From contig JBNGDB010000021.1 in assembly GCA_049975245.1 (NCBI GenBank), positions 1 through 42,679 of the forward strand: DNA of 42,679 bases, read 5' to 3'. Source of the DNA: UBA117 sp049975245. Its GTDB lineage: Archaea; Methanobacteriota; Methanobacteria; Methanobacteriales; Methanobacteriaceae. The notes below the pieces were generated by a model that did no database searches, was not told the origin of the DNA, and worked only from the letters and a program-made list of their open reading frames with translations. Positions 33,537 to 42,679 of this stretch are shown in pieces; position 1 is the stretch's first letter, and each line of letters starts with the position of its first letter. Made by a program: the position numbers and the translations under genes.

Positions 33537-36230
33537 TTAGGAGGTCAATAGGGAAATTCCGTCTTGTTTTTCAATCTTCAAGATATTATCTGCAGCTTCT
33601 TCCAGATCCACATCATGGGTTACAATTATCATCTGTGGTATTATGGACATCTGCTTTAGAAGTTCTACCAGTTCCTTTCTCCGGAAGGAGTCCAAGTGTA
33701 TGGTGGGTTCATCAAGCATTATCATCTCTAGAGCTCCCTTAGAAAGCACCTGGGTTATTCCAAGTCTTAAAGCTAAAGCAATGGCAATCCTTTCCCCGCC
33801 ACTGACCATTTCTAGTTGGTTTTCTCCAGAAGGGCCGTAAACTGTTATATCATAGTTTTCATCCAGTTTTATATCTGAATATTCAAAGTTAAACTTCTCA
33901 AAGAATTCCCGGGTATTCTGTTCTATTAGTGGCCGGGAAATATTTCTAAGATCTTTCTGAAGGCCGTCCTTATGAAACAAGTTTCTTATAGTTTTAAGAA
34001 GATCTCTAAATTCTGATACCTTTTGGAGCTCTTTTTTATCCTCTTCAAATTCTTGTAACTTTTCCTCTAATCCTTTAATTGTTGAGGATAATTCTTCTTT
34101 TTGACCAATTTTTTTGCTATTTTCAGATTCAATAACATTCAATTCATCTTTTTTATCAGTCAAAGTCTGGATCAAATCCTGGTGTTTTGCTCCATCATAG
34201 TCTAACTGGTCTAAATCCAACAGGCACTGTTTTAATTTTTTATCTAATTGGGCTATATCTTCACGTAAACCTGCTAAATTTGATAAATACTCGTTTTTAT
34301 AACTTATTTGACCCTTTAATTCTCCGTATTCCTCTTTTATTTTCTCCAGTTTCGTGATTTCTTCCTTGATTTTCTCAGGTTCTATTTCTAGTTCTTCCAA
34401 AATCTCCTGATTCTTTATTTCTATAAGTTTTATTTCCTCTGATAATTTATCCATTTCTTCTTCTGTGCCTGTTAGATCAAATGATTTGAGGATGTTTTCA
34501 GCTTCCCGGTATTTATCAAAGCTTTCTTCTAAATTATCTTGCACTGCACCGTATTTTTTATGCATTTCATCAATTTTATCCAGTTTCTCTACTGATGATT
34601 GGTTTATTTCTATTTTTTCCATTAAATCATGGTGTTCTTTTTTATTTTCTTTTAAATTATGGAGCTTCTCCTTTAATACACCGATATTTATTTCGCTTAT
34701 TATTTCCATCTTTGAATATAAAACTGATCTCTTATTGTCTAACTTTCCCCTATTTTCTTTAAGAATGGAAATATTACCTTTATTAACTTTGATTTCTGAT
34801 TGATAATTATTAATAAGCTCTTCCCTCTTTATTGGGCTAATAGGTGACTGGCAGATTGGACATTCACCTTTAACATTGTCCAGTTCTTGGATTGGTTTTT
34901 GGAAATTTTTTATTTGAGTTTTATGTTCTATTAAATCTTTTCCCACGGCTTCAATCTCTTTAGTGATTTTCTCGATTTCATTTTCCAAGAGAGGCTCTAT
35001 AGAGTTTAAATGCAATTCTAAATCTTCTACCAGATTAAATTCTTCTCCCAGTAACTTTCCGTAATTTTCCAGGGAATTTTTTATTAAATTTTCAGTGGTA
35101 CTGATTTTTTCTTCCAGTATTTTTTTCCTATCAAAGTATTGATCTTTAAGGGATTTACTTCCCTCAAATTCTTCTCTTTTACTATCTAATTCCTCAATTT
35201 TTGAGGAAAGTTCAAGATATTCTTTATAATATTCTTCATTGTCAGATAATATCTTTTTATATTTATTTATTTTAATCAAAGATTCCTCTAATTTCTGTTT
35301 ATCTTTATGTAAAAACTTTAATTCGCCTATATTTTTATCTAGATTTTTTAAAGGATCTAGTCGAGATATTAATGGTTTTATAGTATTCAGTCGTTTTTCT
35401 TTTTTGTCTATTGACTTTAAATTTTCAATCAGTCGTTTCTCTTGAGATTCATTTTTTTCCAGTAATGGTTTGATTTTTTCAACTGCAGTGTTTAAAGATT
35501 GAAATTTAGATTCTTTCTCATCTAAATGATCTTTTTCTTCGTTTATTTTTTCAATATCCCTGTTAAATTCAGATATTTTATGGGTTAGGTTTTCTATATC
35601 TCTTATTAAATTCTTTTGATGTTCCTTCTTATTTTTAAGTTCATCTCTAGTTTTATCAAGATTTTCAAGTTTTCCCTTCAAATGTTCCATTTTTCTATTA
35701 TAGGTATTGATGAGGTTTCTCATGTTTTCCCATGATTTTTGCAGATTTTCAATTCCCAGTAGTTTTCCTATCATTTTTTGTTTTTCAGAAGCAGTTTTAT
35801 TTATGAGGTCTGCTATTTCTCCCTGTTTAACGTATACTGCATTTAAAAATAGGTCGCTGTCCATTTCCAGTATGTCCTTCACGTGATGATTTACCTGTTT
35901 TTCGCCACTGATCAGCGTTTGGTAGTTATTATTTTCCATTATTTTCAGATAGGAGCTGGAATTGGTGCCTCTTTTACGTTTACGAGTTATTTGATATCGT
36001 CTTCCGTTGGATGAAAAGTTTAAAATTACACGCATCCTATTCTTATTATTTTGAACCAGCTGATCTATCTTAGTTTTATGCTCTTTAAATAGGGCAAAAC
36101 TTACTGCTTCTAAAATACTGGATTTTCCGGCTCCATTCTCTCCCATTATAATTGAAATTCCTGGATTGAATTCTATATCGGTATATTCATGGGATTTGAA
36201 GTTTTCCAGTCTGATGCTTTCGATGATCAT
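33537..36230 (-). CDS. rad50: DNA double-strand break repair ATPase Rad50
   Basis: An 897-residue SMC-like ATPase that works with Mre11 in break sensing and end processing. It has Walker A GENGAGKS (30-37), a long coiled coil, the zinc hook CPIC (Cys457, Cys460), a returning coiled coil, the ABC signature VSGGERIAIALALRL and Walker B MIMLDEPTIHLD. Length is at the upper end for archaeal Rad50. The start ATG shares a base with the mre11 stop (TAATG), and the last codons of mre11 (GAGGAG) serve as its ribosome site, so translation is coupled. It is the last gene of the nurA-herA-mre11-rad50 operon. Confidence 0.96.
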   Translation of the reverse strand: MIIESIRLENFKSHEYTDIEFNPGISIIMGENGAGKSSILEAVSFALFKEHKTKIDQLVQNNKNRMRVILNFSSNGRRYQITRKRKRGTNSSSYLKIMENNNYQTLISGEKQVNHHVKDILEMDSDLFLNAVYVKQGEIADLINKTASEKQKMIGKLLGIENLQKSWENMRNLINTYNRKMEHLKGKLENLDKTRDELKNKKEHQKNLIRDIENLTHKISEFNRDIEKINEEKDHLDEKESKFQSLNTAVEKIKPLLEKNESQEKRLIENLKSIDKKEKRLNTIKPLISRLDPLKNLDKNIGELKFLHKDKQKLEESLIKINKYKKILSDNEEYYKEYLELSSKIEELDSKREEFEGSKSLKDQYFDRKKILEEKISTTENLIKNSLENYGKLLGEEFNLVEDLELHLNSIEPLLENEIEKITKEIEAVGKDLIEHKTQIKNFQKPIQELDNVKGECPICQSPISPIKREELINNYQSEIKVNKGNISILKENRGKLDNKRSVLYSKMEIISEINIGVLKEKLHNLKENKKEHHDLMEKIEINQSSVEKLDKIDEMHKKYGAVQDNLEESFDKYREAENILKSFDLTGTEEEMDKLSEEIKLIEIKNQEILEELEIEPEKIKEEITKLEKIKEEYGELKGQISYKNEYLSNLAGLREDIAQLDKKLKQCLLDLDQLDYDGAKHQDLIQTLTDKKDELNVIESENSKKIGQKEELSSTIKGLEEKLQEFEEDKKELQKVSEFRDLLKTIRNLFHKDGLQKDLRNISRPLIEQNTREFFEKFNFEYSDIKLDENYDITVYGPSGENQLEMVSGGERIAIALALRLGITQVLSKGALEMIMLDEPTIHLDSFRRKELVELLKQMSIIPQMIIVTHDVDLEEAADNILKIEKQDGISLLTS

Positions 36231-37348
36231 TAGCTCTCCTCATAAAATTTATCAGCTACTTCCTGGGCAACTTCCATGTTACCGTGACTGAGTTGACTTA
36301 AAAGTTTAAGAGTAAAATCAGAATACCGGGAGTCATTGAACTTAGATTTTATTAAATCTTCCAGGTTTAAACTTTCATTTATTGATAATTTTTCTTCGTC
36401 ATCATATTGAATATCGTATTGGGGTCTTACTGTAAGGCAAGAGTCTCTAAAGCAGTTATTAATTGTTTCGTATACATATGACCGGTCAAAATCCTGGCCA
36501 CTTATCTTTAAATGTAACACTGGTTTTTTATCTAAAATAGATATCTCCTTTTTCAACTCCATTAGTTCGCTGTTTAATTTTGCATATTCTATATTTTTCT
36601 GGATGGTCTCCCGGGGCAGTTGCAGATTTACAGGTTGAATATCTGCCTGGTCACCTTCAGTGTCCACCACATAGAACCCTTTCCCTTTGGTTTTATATAT
36701 TGGAAGTTCATCTACCCGCCATATCTCTGGAGATCCAGGATATACAAGTTTTCCATCACCATAATCGTCAATTATCCTGTTATGTATATGCCCAAGGGCA
36801 TAATAATTAAAATTATCAGGAATATCCCCAATTTTAAGCTCGTATTCGTAGGGAAGATATTTATCAATGCCCTGGTGCAGTACCAGTATCAGGTAAGGGT
36901 AATCCCTGGCTTTAACACTCAACTCTTGAATGGTATTTTTCACATTTTCGGCGAAATATTTTGAATTAAAGGGAGCACCACCAATAAATACTTCATTTTC
37001 AATGTAGTAGGGATTTTTATTACTAATAACCTTTAAACCAAAATTTTTATACAAAACCAGAGGTGGAAGTGCATTTTTTCTCATAATGGTATCGTGATTA
37101 CCGGCAATGGCATATACTGGAATATTTTTATCCTGCAGTTGTGATAGGCCATTTTGTACCGTTAATAGGGCATTGGTGGGAGGTCGGGAGGATTCAAACA
37201 AGTCACCGGAGTGAATAACAAAATCAGGTCTTTCATCAATTATTTTATTTATTAAATCCATAAAAACTTGATAAAAATCGTTTTCGCGTTCGAATAATCC
37301 GTACTGGCGGTAACCAAGATGAGTGTCAGATAAATGGACAAAACGCAT
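36230..37348 (-). CDS. mre11: Double-strand break repair nuclease Mre11
   Basis: A 372-residue calcineurin-type phosphoesterase with Mn2+-dependent exo- and endonuclease activity. Metal-binding motifs appear in order: LSDTHLG, HSGDLFESSRPP, AGNHD, VLHQG and LGHIHNR. The capping domain and Rad50-binding C-terminus follow, the latter ending in YEES. TAATG overlaps join it both to herA upstream and rad50 downstream. GGGAGGC inside the end of herA is its ribosome site. It should form a dimer that two Rad50 molecules clamp. Confidence 0.96.
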   Translation of the reverse strand: MRFVHLSDTHLGYRQYGLFERENDFYQVFMDLINKIIDERPDFVIHSGDLFESSRPPTNALLTVQNGLSQLQDKNIPVYAIAGNHDTIMRKNALPPLVLYKNFGLKVISNKNPYYIENEVFIGGAPFNSKYFAENVKNTIQELSVKARDYPYLILVLHQGIDKYLPYEYELKIGDIPDNFNYYALGHIHNRIIDDYGDGKLVYPGSPEIWRVDELPIYKTKGKGFYVVDTEGDQADIQPVNLQLPRETIQKNIEYAKLNSELMELKKEISILDKKPVLHLKISGQDFDRSYVYETINNCFRDSCLTVRPQYDIQYDDEEKLSINESLNLEDLIKSKFNDSRYSDFTLKLLSQLSHGNMEVAQEVADKFYEES

Positions 37349-38862
37349 TAATAATCGCCTCCCAAGTCCATATATTCTTTTTTCAATTTCTCCTTGTCAT
37401 TTTCATCTTTTTTTAATGTAGTATCCCATTCTCCCACTATATCCAAGTCTCCACCTGCTGTTTTCCCTGTAAATTGGTCGATCTTAACCAGGGTGGGTAT
37501 TTTAGTCATTAAACCCAGTACGATAGCTTCACCAATATTAAGTGAGGGTAGTTGAGATATCAAATCATCACTTAAACTTTCACTGGCCATTTGCACGTGT
37601 CTCTGGTCAGTAGGCTCCACTAATCTAAGTATAATCATATTATTGGCTTGTGATAGTGAATCTGAATCTAATGATTTGGGACTTTGGCTCACCAGACACA
37701 GTCCCACGCCAAACTTCCTACCCTCCCGGGCTATTCTGCTTATCCATCGTTTTGATTCAGTGTGCCGACTGTTTGGTGCCAGTATATGGGCCTCTTCAAT
37801 AATGGAAAATATGGGAAAGTTTAATCCTTCTCCATCTCTAAGATAATTCTTCCTGCTCTTTAAGACTTTTCGCATTACGTGGCTTACTATCACATCGGAG
37901 GCGTATTCATCTACCGACCCCAGATCAATTACATTGGCAGTTTTAAGTTCCAGTTTGTCAATTATGTCCGGAGCATTCATGTCCAGTATGTTGCCGTAGC
38001 GGTCTTTCATATATTCCAGTTTGTTGGCCACATCGGTCACTGACTTTTTATCCTTATTTTCAAAGTTTTCGTCATTTATCCAGGAGTTGAGCTGTTCCTC
38101 AATAACATGTAGAAAGTCATTGTGAGTGGTTAGACTCTCCCTAATGGATTTCTTAGCCAGTTTATATGCTTTGCGCAGATACCTTTCCTGGACGTAGGCA
38201 TTGTCTGGTATCCGGGCTAACTTTTTGAATTCATAAAATTCAAGATATAATGGGTTTAAAAGTGGTTTTATGGGGTTTACTTGGCCGTGCATAAATTCAG
38301 TTTTCACATACTCTGAGTGCATGTCAAATATCAGGACACTTCCATTCTTTTTAAGAAGTCCGTCCACTACCACCGCCACAGTGTTGGATTTTCCCGCGCC
38401 GGTCATGGCTAAAATTGCAAGATGTCTGGTTACCATCTTATTTATATCTATCTCTACTTCCACTTCTTCCTGGGTTATCAGGTTGCCTAGCTTCAATGGC
38501 GCATATTCTACCTTGAATATTTCCTTTAACACTTGGGAGTTGGCAATTTCAACTTCAGTTCCTGGTGGTGGTGGTGTTCTTGGAATTTTCAGGTCACTTA
38601 TATCTCCTAGAATCCTTATCCTACCCTTGATGTAGTGGTCATCCCCCTCAATTTCCCGGATCTTTTCAATTGTCTGAGGGTCGTATATGTCGTTGGTTAT
38701 GGAAACACTGCCTCTTATCAATGATTCTATCATTCCTAAAACTATTTTGGAGTCGTATTCCATGGATACGTATTCCCCCACCTTTGGCATCTTTTTGGAT
38801 ACAAAACTTACCATGGTAGGAGATGTTTCACCAACGCACCTTCCTATTATTTTATCAGTCAT
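37348..38862 (-). CDS. herA: DNA translocase/helicase HerA
   Basis: A 504-residue hexameric ATPase of the FtsK/HerA family. The N-terminal HAS barrel (about 1-115, GRCVGETSPTMVSF) precedes the ATPase core with Walker A MTGAGKSN (near residue 152), Walker B with IFSIIEEAHIL and the arginine-rich ISRIAREGRKFGVGLCLVSQ. It pulls duplex DNA through its ring for NurA to degrade, giving 3' overhangs for RadA. The start overlaps the nurA stop as ATGA. C-terminal end is linked by TAATG to mre11. Confidence 0.95.
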   Translation of the reverse strand: MTDKIIGRCVGETSPTMVSFVSKKMPKVGEYVSMEYDSKIVLGMIESLIRGSVSITNDIYDPQTIEKIREIEGDDHYIKGRIRILGDISDLKIPRTPPPPGTEVEIANSQVLKEIFKVEYAPLKLGNLITQEEVEVEIDINKMVTRHLAILAMTGAGKSNTVAVVVDGLLKKNGSVLIFDMHSEYVKTEFMHGQVNPIKPLLNPLYLEFYEFKKLARIPDNAYVQERYLRKAYKLAKKSIRESLTTHNDFLHVIEEQLNSWINDENFENKDKKSVTDVANKLEYMKDRYGNILDMNAPDIIDKLELKTANVIDLGSVDEYASDVIVSHVMRKVLKSRKNYLRDGEGLNFPIFSIIEEAHILAPNSRHTESKRWISRIAREGRKFGVGLCLVSQSPKSLDSDSLSQANNMIILRLVEPTDQRHVQMASESLSDDLISQLPSLNIGEAIVLGLMTKIPTLVKIDQFTGKTAGGDLDIVGEWDTTLKKDENDKEKLKKEYMDLGGDY

Positions 38863-39926
38863 AACATATCTCTCCCTGTTTTCTGCATTAAATCCAGTAT
38901 CTTATTGATCCTTTCCATATCACTGGTCTTAATTACCACATCGTTATGGGCCTTCTTCAGTAGATAAGGATAACCTTCCGCAGTCACCCCTTTAATTTTT
39001 TCTAATATCTCTTCTATATCTTTTTTCCCAGCTTTATAGGGCAACTCTATTTTAAGGACATTTTTATAGTCTTCCAGGCGACAGTAGAAAACTGTGAACT
39101 TTAAATCTCTGAAAAATTTATTCATTATTGGAAAATCTCTTTTAACTGTTTTATTCACTTCTTGATATAAGGGGTGGGAATATCCTTCCTTTTTACAGTA
39201 GTTCTCAAAAATAGCTATATCGGGGATGTTTAAATTAAAGTAATCATTTCTGATTGATGTTTTTGATATGGAAACCAGATTTTTTGTTTCCTTTAATAGC
39301 CCCCCTAACGCTAATAAATGTTCCAGGTTTTCCAGGTAGATCATGCTTTCAATTTTATTATTTGAAAATTCATTTTTTAGTTGTTTGAACAGTTTTGACG
39401 AAGATATCTCCGTTTTTTGTGCATTTTTCATTATATCTTCAAGTTCAGGTCTATATTTTTCTTTAATTTTATCTTTTATCTCTGTTTTTAATTCATTTTC
39501 TACTGGAGAGGGTCTTATCATATTCCCAAGTATGGATCCGTCGAATAAACTTATATCAACATTATAATCATTAAATGCCTGGTAACTATTTTTTATCTCA
39601 AATAGGGACATGTAATTTCTTAAAATATCTCTTACATATCTGTAAGGTGGTATTACGTTTACTTCGCTGCTTTCTATTTTATTTAGTTTATTTCCATCGT
39701 ATATTAGACATTCTGCATCCACTGCATATAGTATGTGACTTATAAATTTCTTTTGATTATAACTCCCATCGCCACCTGAAATAGTAAAATCTATTTCAAC
39801 TTCATATAGGTTATGATCTTCCCATTTTTGATTTGGATCTATCTTAATATCTTCTAAATCCCGGTTAAATGCCTTTTTTATTTCCTGTTTTTTTTCTAAT
39901 GCCTTTTTATACGTTGAATCTAGCAT
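38859..39926 (-). CDS. nurA: 5'-3' nuclease NurA
   Basis: A 355-residue NurA-domain nuclease, the first gene of the resection operon. The N-terminal catalytic Asp lies in GGDGSYNQKKF (Asp53), followed by HILYAVDAECLIYDG, which is the usual second strand of the fold. The last third contains the conserved IELPYKAG and EGYPYLLKKAH segments. It forms a dimer that sits on the HerA ring. GGTGA five bases before the ATG is the ribosome site. Compared with Sulfolobus NurA (about 330 residues) its length is normal. Confidence 0.92.
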   Translation of the reverse strand: MLDSTYKKALEKKQEIKKAFNRDLEDIKIDPNQKWEDHNLYEVEIDFTISGGDGSYNQKKFISHILYAVDAECLIYDGNKLNKIESSEVNVIPPYRYVRDILRNYMSLFEIKNSYQAFNDYNVDISLFDGSILGNMIRPSPVENELKTEIKDKIKEKYRPELEDIMKNAQKTEISSSKLFKQLKNEFSNNKIESMIYLENLEHLLALGGLLKETKNLVSISKTSIRNDYFNLNIPDIAIFENYCKKEGYSHPLYQEVNKTVKRDFPIMNKFFRDLKFTVFYCRLEDYKNVLKIELPYKAGKKDIEEILEKIKGVTAEGYPYLLKKAHNDVVIKTSDMERINKILDLMQKTGRDML

Positions 39927-40077
39927 TTTTTCACCAAAGATATCATAAGGTAAATGTTATATCATATACTGTCTTTGTTTATTATTATAATGTTTTCTAA
40001 ATGATTTAAAATTTAGATTAATATAAATTAAAGAATCATCACCTAAACAGTTTTTACAACCATGTTGATTATGAAAG

Positions 40078-40088
40078 ATTTAAATAAG
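40078..40088 (+). promoter_or_regulatory. TATA element for the MFS transporter gene
   Basis: ATTTAAATAAG lies about 40-55 bases before the two candidate starts, preceded by the purine-rich GAAAG. A GTTTAAAC palindrome follows directly and could bind a regulator. The leader seems short and has no ribosome site. Confidence 0.45.
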
Positions 40089-40124
40089 TTTAAACAGATA
40101 CTATATTGATTCTCAATCTTCCCC

Positions 40125-41561
40125 GTGTCCCCCATGTTAACTAATTATTTTTCCTCAACAAAAAAATCCACCATAATCCTTTTAATTATCTCTTCAGTAC
40201 TTTTCATGTGGTCTTTGAGCGCGGGAATGGTTAATATTGCTCTTCCATCTATGTCTCAATTTTTAGACGTTTCAGTTAGTACTATTTCCTGGGTTATAAC
40301 AGCCCATCTCCTATTTTTAGTAGGTTTCCTACTAATATTTGGAAAAATCGGTGATCAAATAGGCTATAAAAAAGTATTAACTGTTGGACTATTTATTTTT
40401 AGTTTTTCAGCCTACTATTCTGGTCTATCTCTAGAAATTACACCACTTATCTTATTTAGAGTCATCCAGGGTATTGGTTCGGCTATGATACTTTCTGTTT
40501 CTCTGGCCATAATATCCCTGGCTTTTAGTGATCAAAATAGAGGAAAAGCATTAGGATTTATTTCCATGGCTACCGCTCTAGGATTATCTATAGGTAACTA
40601 TATAGGCGGACTTTTAACAGAATATCTGAGTTGGCACTGGATATTTTTTATTATATTTCCCATAGGACTTATTTTATTAGTATTAAGCATTATATTTATA
40701 CCAAGTAGGGAAATTGCTAGGAAAAAAGTTGGATTTGATATTGTAGGATCTATCTTGATGATTATCTCCCTTTTCAGTCTTTTATTAGCAATAGATCTTG
40801 GAAAATATTTTGGGTGGTTTTCTACTATAATTATACTTCTTTTTATATCATTTGCAGTTTTTTTGTTAATATTCTGTTTATGGGAACTTAGACACCCCCA
40901 TCCACTTCTAGATCTTTCTTTTTTAAAAAATTATTATTTAACCATACTACTCCTTTCTGTATTTTCTATTAATTTTGTGATTTATGGGACAATATTTCTA
41001 ATCCCATTTTTCCTGGTACTGGTTAAAGGATACACTGCTGGTTTTGCTGGTCTGGTCATCTTTTTACCTACTTCAATCATAATTATAGCTTCCCCCCTGG
41101 GCGGCTATCTATCTGACAATATAGGTACCAATATAGTTAAATTTTCTTCCATAATTTTTTTGATTATATCAAGCGTCATTTTAACATTTTTAAGTCCTAC
41201 CATAGCACTGATAACCATAATGATTGCTTTAGCTTTTAGATCCATATCACGTGGTTTGTTTGTTCCTGTTAATAACAAGTTAATCTTGAAACAGAGTATG
41301 GATAAATCCATGGGGACGGTTTCCAGTTTGTTGAACCTTTTTAGTTATTTAGGTTCAATTATGGGGGTGGTTTTATATCAAACTATTTTCGTTAGTGCCA
41401 TTGCTAGTAGAGGTATTTCAAATACAGGGGCTTTTCAAATAACCGCACCTCAAAGTCTCCTTTTAAATGGTTTTTATTACGCATTTTTATTGGGAACAGT
41501 TGTAAGTCTATTATTACTATTATTAGCATTTTTAGAGTTTAAATTTGAGAATAATAATTAA
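40125..41561 (+). CDS. DHA2 family MFS transporter (14 TM, EmrB/QacA-like)
   Basis: A 478-residue major facilitator with fourteen helices. The loop between helices 2 and 3 has the MFS signature GKIGDQIGYKKV, and helix 5 contains ALGLSIGNYIGGLL, the antiporter motif C pattern. DHA2 members export drugs, dyes or metabolites in exchange for protons; the substrate is unknown. Start may be GTG 40125 or ATG 40134, three residues later; no ribosome site supports either, which suggests a leaderless or near-leaderless transcript. Divergent from the nurA operon, separated by 198 bases. Confidence 0.88.
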   Translation: MSPMLTNYFSSTKKSTIILLIISSVLFMWSLSAGMVNIALPSMSQFLDVSVSTISWVITAHLLFLVGFLLIFGKIGDQIGYKKVLTVGLFIFSFSAYYSGLSLEITPLILFRVIQGIGSAMILSVSLAIISLAFSDQNRGKALGFISMATALGLSIGNYIGGLLTEYLSWHWIFFIIFPIGLILLVLSIIFIPSREIARKKVGFDIVGSILMIISLFSLLLAIDLGKYFGWFSTIIILLFISFAVFLLIFCLWELRHPHPLLDLSFLKNYYLTILLLSVFSINFVIYGTIFLIPFFLVLVKGYTAGFAGLVIFLPTSIIIIASPLGGYLSDNIGTNIVKFSSIIFLIISSVILTFLSPTIALITIMIALAFRSISRGLFVPVNNKLILKQSMDKSMGTVSSLLNLFSYLGSIMGVVLYQTIFVSAIASRGISNTGAFQITAPQSLLLNGFYYAFLLGTVVSLLLLLLAFLEFKFENNN

Positions 41562-41572
41562 AAATAAATATC

Positions 41573-41586
41573 ACATTAATTAATGT
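41573..41586. terminator. 14 bp perfect palindrome between convergent genes
   Basis: ACATTAATTAATGT lies 12 bases past the MFS stop and 36 before the end of the ABC-binding protein gene. It may help ending both transcripts. Confidence 0.3.
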
Positions 41587-41621
41587 TATATTATAAACAT
41601 TAGGCCCTTTTATAACCTTCT

Positions 41622-42572
41622 TCAGGGCAGATATCTAAGATCAAATATCTCATCTGCGGTTATATTCTGTTTAACATATCCTAAATCTTTTTGGATATTA
41701 TAGATAACCATAACATTATCAATAAACTCACTTGATGGAACTGCAATATATTCAACATGTTTTAAACCAACTCTTTCCAGTTGAACATCGGTTACTAATT
41801 TTTTAGACAATATATATGCAGTCTCCTCTGTATGATTTTTAATGTAGTTAGTAGAATCCACGTGAATCTTTAAAATTTGCCTCAGAAGTTTGGGGTTGGT
41901 CTTTATGAAATCGTCGGTTGCAATTACCACACAGCAAGGGTGATTTTCAAAAATAGAATCAGAATACACAAAGACCCGGCCTTTATCATTACTGGAAATA
42001 TCCGACTGGGATGCATAGGGTTCCCACGCCATATAAATATCGATAAAATCGTTATTAATATTTTCCAGCATAACTGAAACTTCTAATTCTGCAATATTAA
42101 CATCTTCTAGGTTAATATTATTTTTATAAAGATAGTATCTTAAAAGAACATCCTGGATGGAACCATTTTTAGGAATTGCAATTTTTTTACCCTTAAAATC
42201 AGTAACATTTTTAATATCTTCTGAAACTACTATTCCACTTCCTTCCTGGTTTACTGCTGCCACCACTTTTATTTGTTCTCCCCGATCTAATGCACTAATC
42301 ACAGGAGTTATCCCACAGTATCCCATATCTATCTGGCCCTTTTCTGCTGATCTTAACAAGTCTTCACCATTCCTAAAAGGCACCAGCTGCACTCTTATAC
42401 CTTCTTTCTCAAATAAATCTTTTTCTTGGGCCACAAATAGTGCAGCATGATGATTAGAGGGAAGGTAACCTATATAAACAGTATTTTCCACGGTTTCATA
42501 ATAATTATAGGAGGAATAGACGGTGATAATGCCTATAAAAATAACCATTACTATTAAGATGTATTTATTCAT
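41622..42572 (-). CDS. ABC transporter substrate-binding protein (SsuA/NMT1-like)
   Basis: A 316-residue binding protein with an N-terminal hydrophobic helix (about 4-22) but no lipobox Cys, so it is probably anchored by that helix outside the membrane. The mature part follows the SsuA/NMT1/THI5-like pattern: IGYLPSNHHAALFVAQEKDLFEKEG, DMGYCGITPVISALDRGEQIKVVA, GKKIAIPKNGS and MAWEPYAS. Such proteins bind sulfonates, nitrate, thiamine precursors or similar small molecules. No permease or ATPase gene is inside the window; they would lie beyond 42679 or elsewhere. Start context at 42572 has no clear ribosome site. Confidence 0.85.
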   Translation of the reverse strand: MNKYILIVMVIFIGIITVYSSYNYYETVENTVYIGYLPSNHHAALFVAQEKDLFEKEGIRVQLVPFRNGEDLLRSAEKGQIDMGYCGITPVISALDRGEQIKVVAAVNQEGSGIVVSEDIKNVTDFKGKKIAIPKNGSIQDVLLRYYLYKNNINLEDVNIAELEVSVMLENINNDFIDIYMAWEPYASQSDISSNDKGRVFVYSDSIFENHPCCVVIATDDFIKTNPKLLRQILKIHVDSTNYIKNHTEETAYILSKKLVTDVQLERVGLKHVEYIAVPSSEFIDNVMVIYNIQKDLGYVKQNITADEIFDLRYLP

Positions 42573-42679
42573 GTATTTTCGCCTAAAAATTTGTAATTGC
42601 CAAATTATCCTTTGATTGTCTTGCCTGACACTGTCAAAAACTTGGTGGTTTTTAATTTTGCGTTTTTGATAAACAATTT

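Overview
The window reads as a chromosomal segment of a methanogenic archaeon, most likely Methanobacteriales (Methanobacterium or a close relative). The basis is AT-rich DNA, archaeal Shine-Dalgarno motifs (GGTGAT, GGAGG) about 4-8 bases before starts, TATA-type promoters, a NurA-HerA-Mre11-Rad50 operon, several PAS plus HisKA_2 histidine kinases, and a receiver protein whose C-terminal half resembles the methanogen output domain MetOD1. No rRNA, tRNA, insertion sequence or CRISPR array was found. A run of exactly 100 N (2348-2447) marks an assembly gap inside a tandem repeat.

Layout. 1-2600: a secreted nuclease-like lipoprotein, a methyltransferase, a small membrane protein, and the 42-43 bp tandem repeat that abuts that protein's start. 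2626-11762: a membrane histidine kinase, an aldo/keto reductase with an iron-sulfur tail, an RNase H-like exonuclease, a large soluble histidine kinase, a class II glutamine amidotransferase (TTG start) and a zinc-ribbon protein. 12018-13709: a Fic protein flanked by GTAGTCA-type repeats, then a small uncharacterised protein. 13980-18253: a 1145-residue PocR/PAS histidine kinase and a CARF-HTH regulator resembling Csa3. 18588-20877: a DUF2085 gene with no ATG/GTG/TTG start, an anchored OB-fold protein, a receiver-MetOD1 protein and the wreck of an ARPP-1 family gene. 21412-27450: membrane proteins, a UbiA prenyltransferase, two universal stress proteins around a 51-residue membrane peptide, a 2TM protein, a CBS-MgtE transporter and an Nmad3 protein. 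27575-33428: a Ca2+-type P-ATPase, a PAS-only protein, an amino acid permease and a DUF308/HdeD-like protein. 33537-39926: the nurA-herA-mre11-rad50 operon. 40125-42572: a DHA2-type MFS transporter and a lipid- or membrane-anchored ABC substrate-binding protein.

Functionally, three themes stand out: signal sensing (three HisKA_2 kinases, one receiver protein, one PAS-only protein), ion and solute transport with stress proteins, and double-strand-break end resection. The least expected items are broken or unusually started genes between coding blocks: the DUF2085 reading frame, the decayed ARPP-1 gene, and the repeat array that appears to replace the upstream region of a membrane protein gene. 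All family assignments come from reading motifs by eye; no database search was run.
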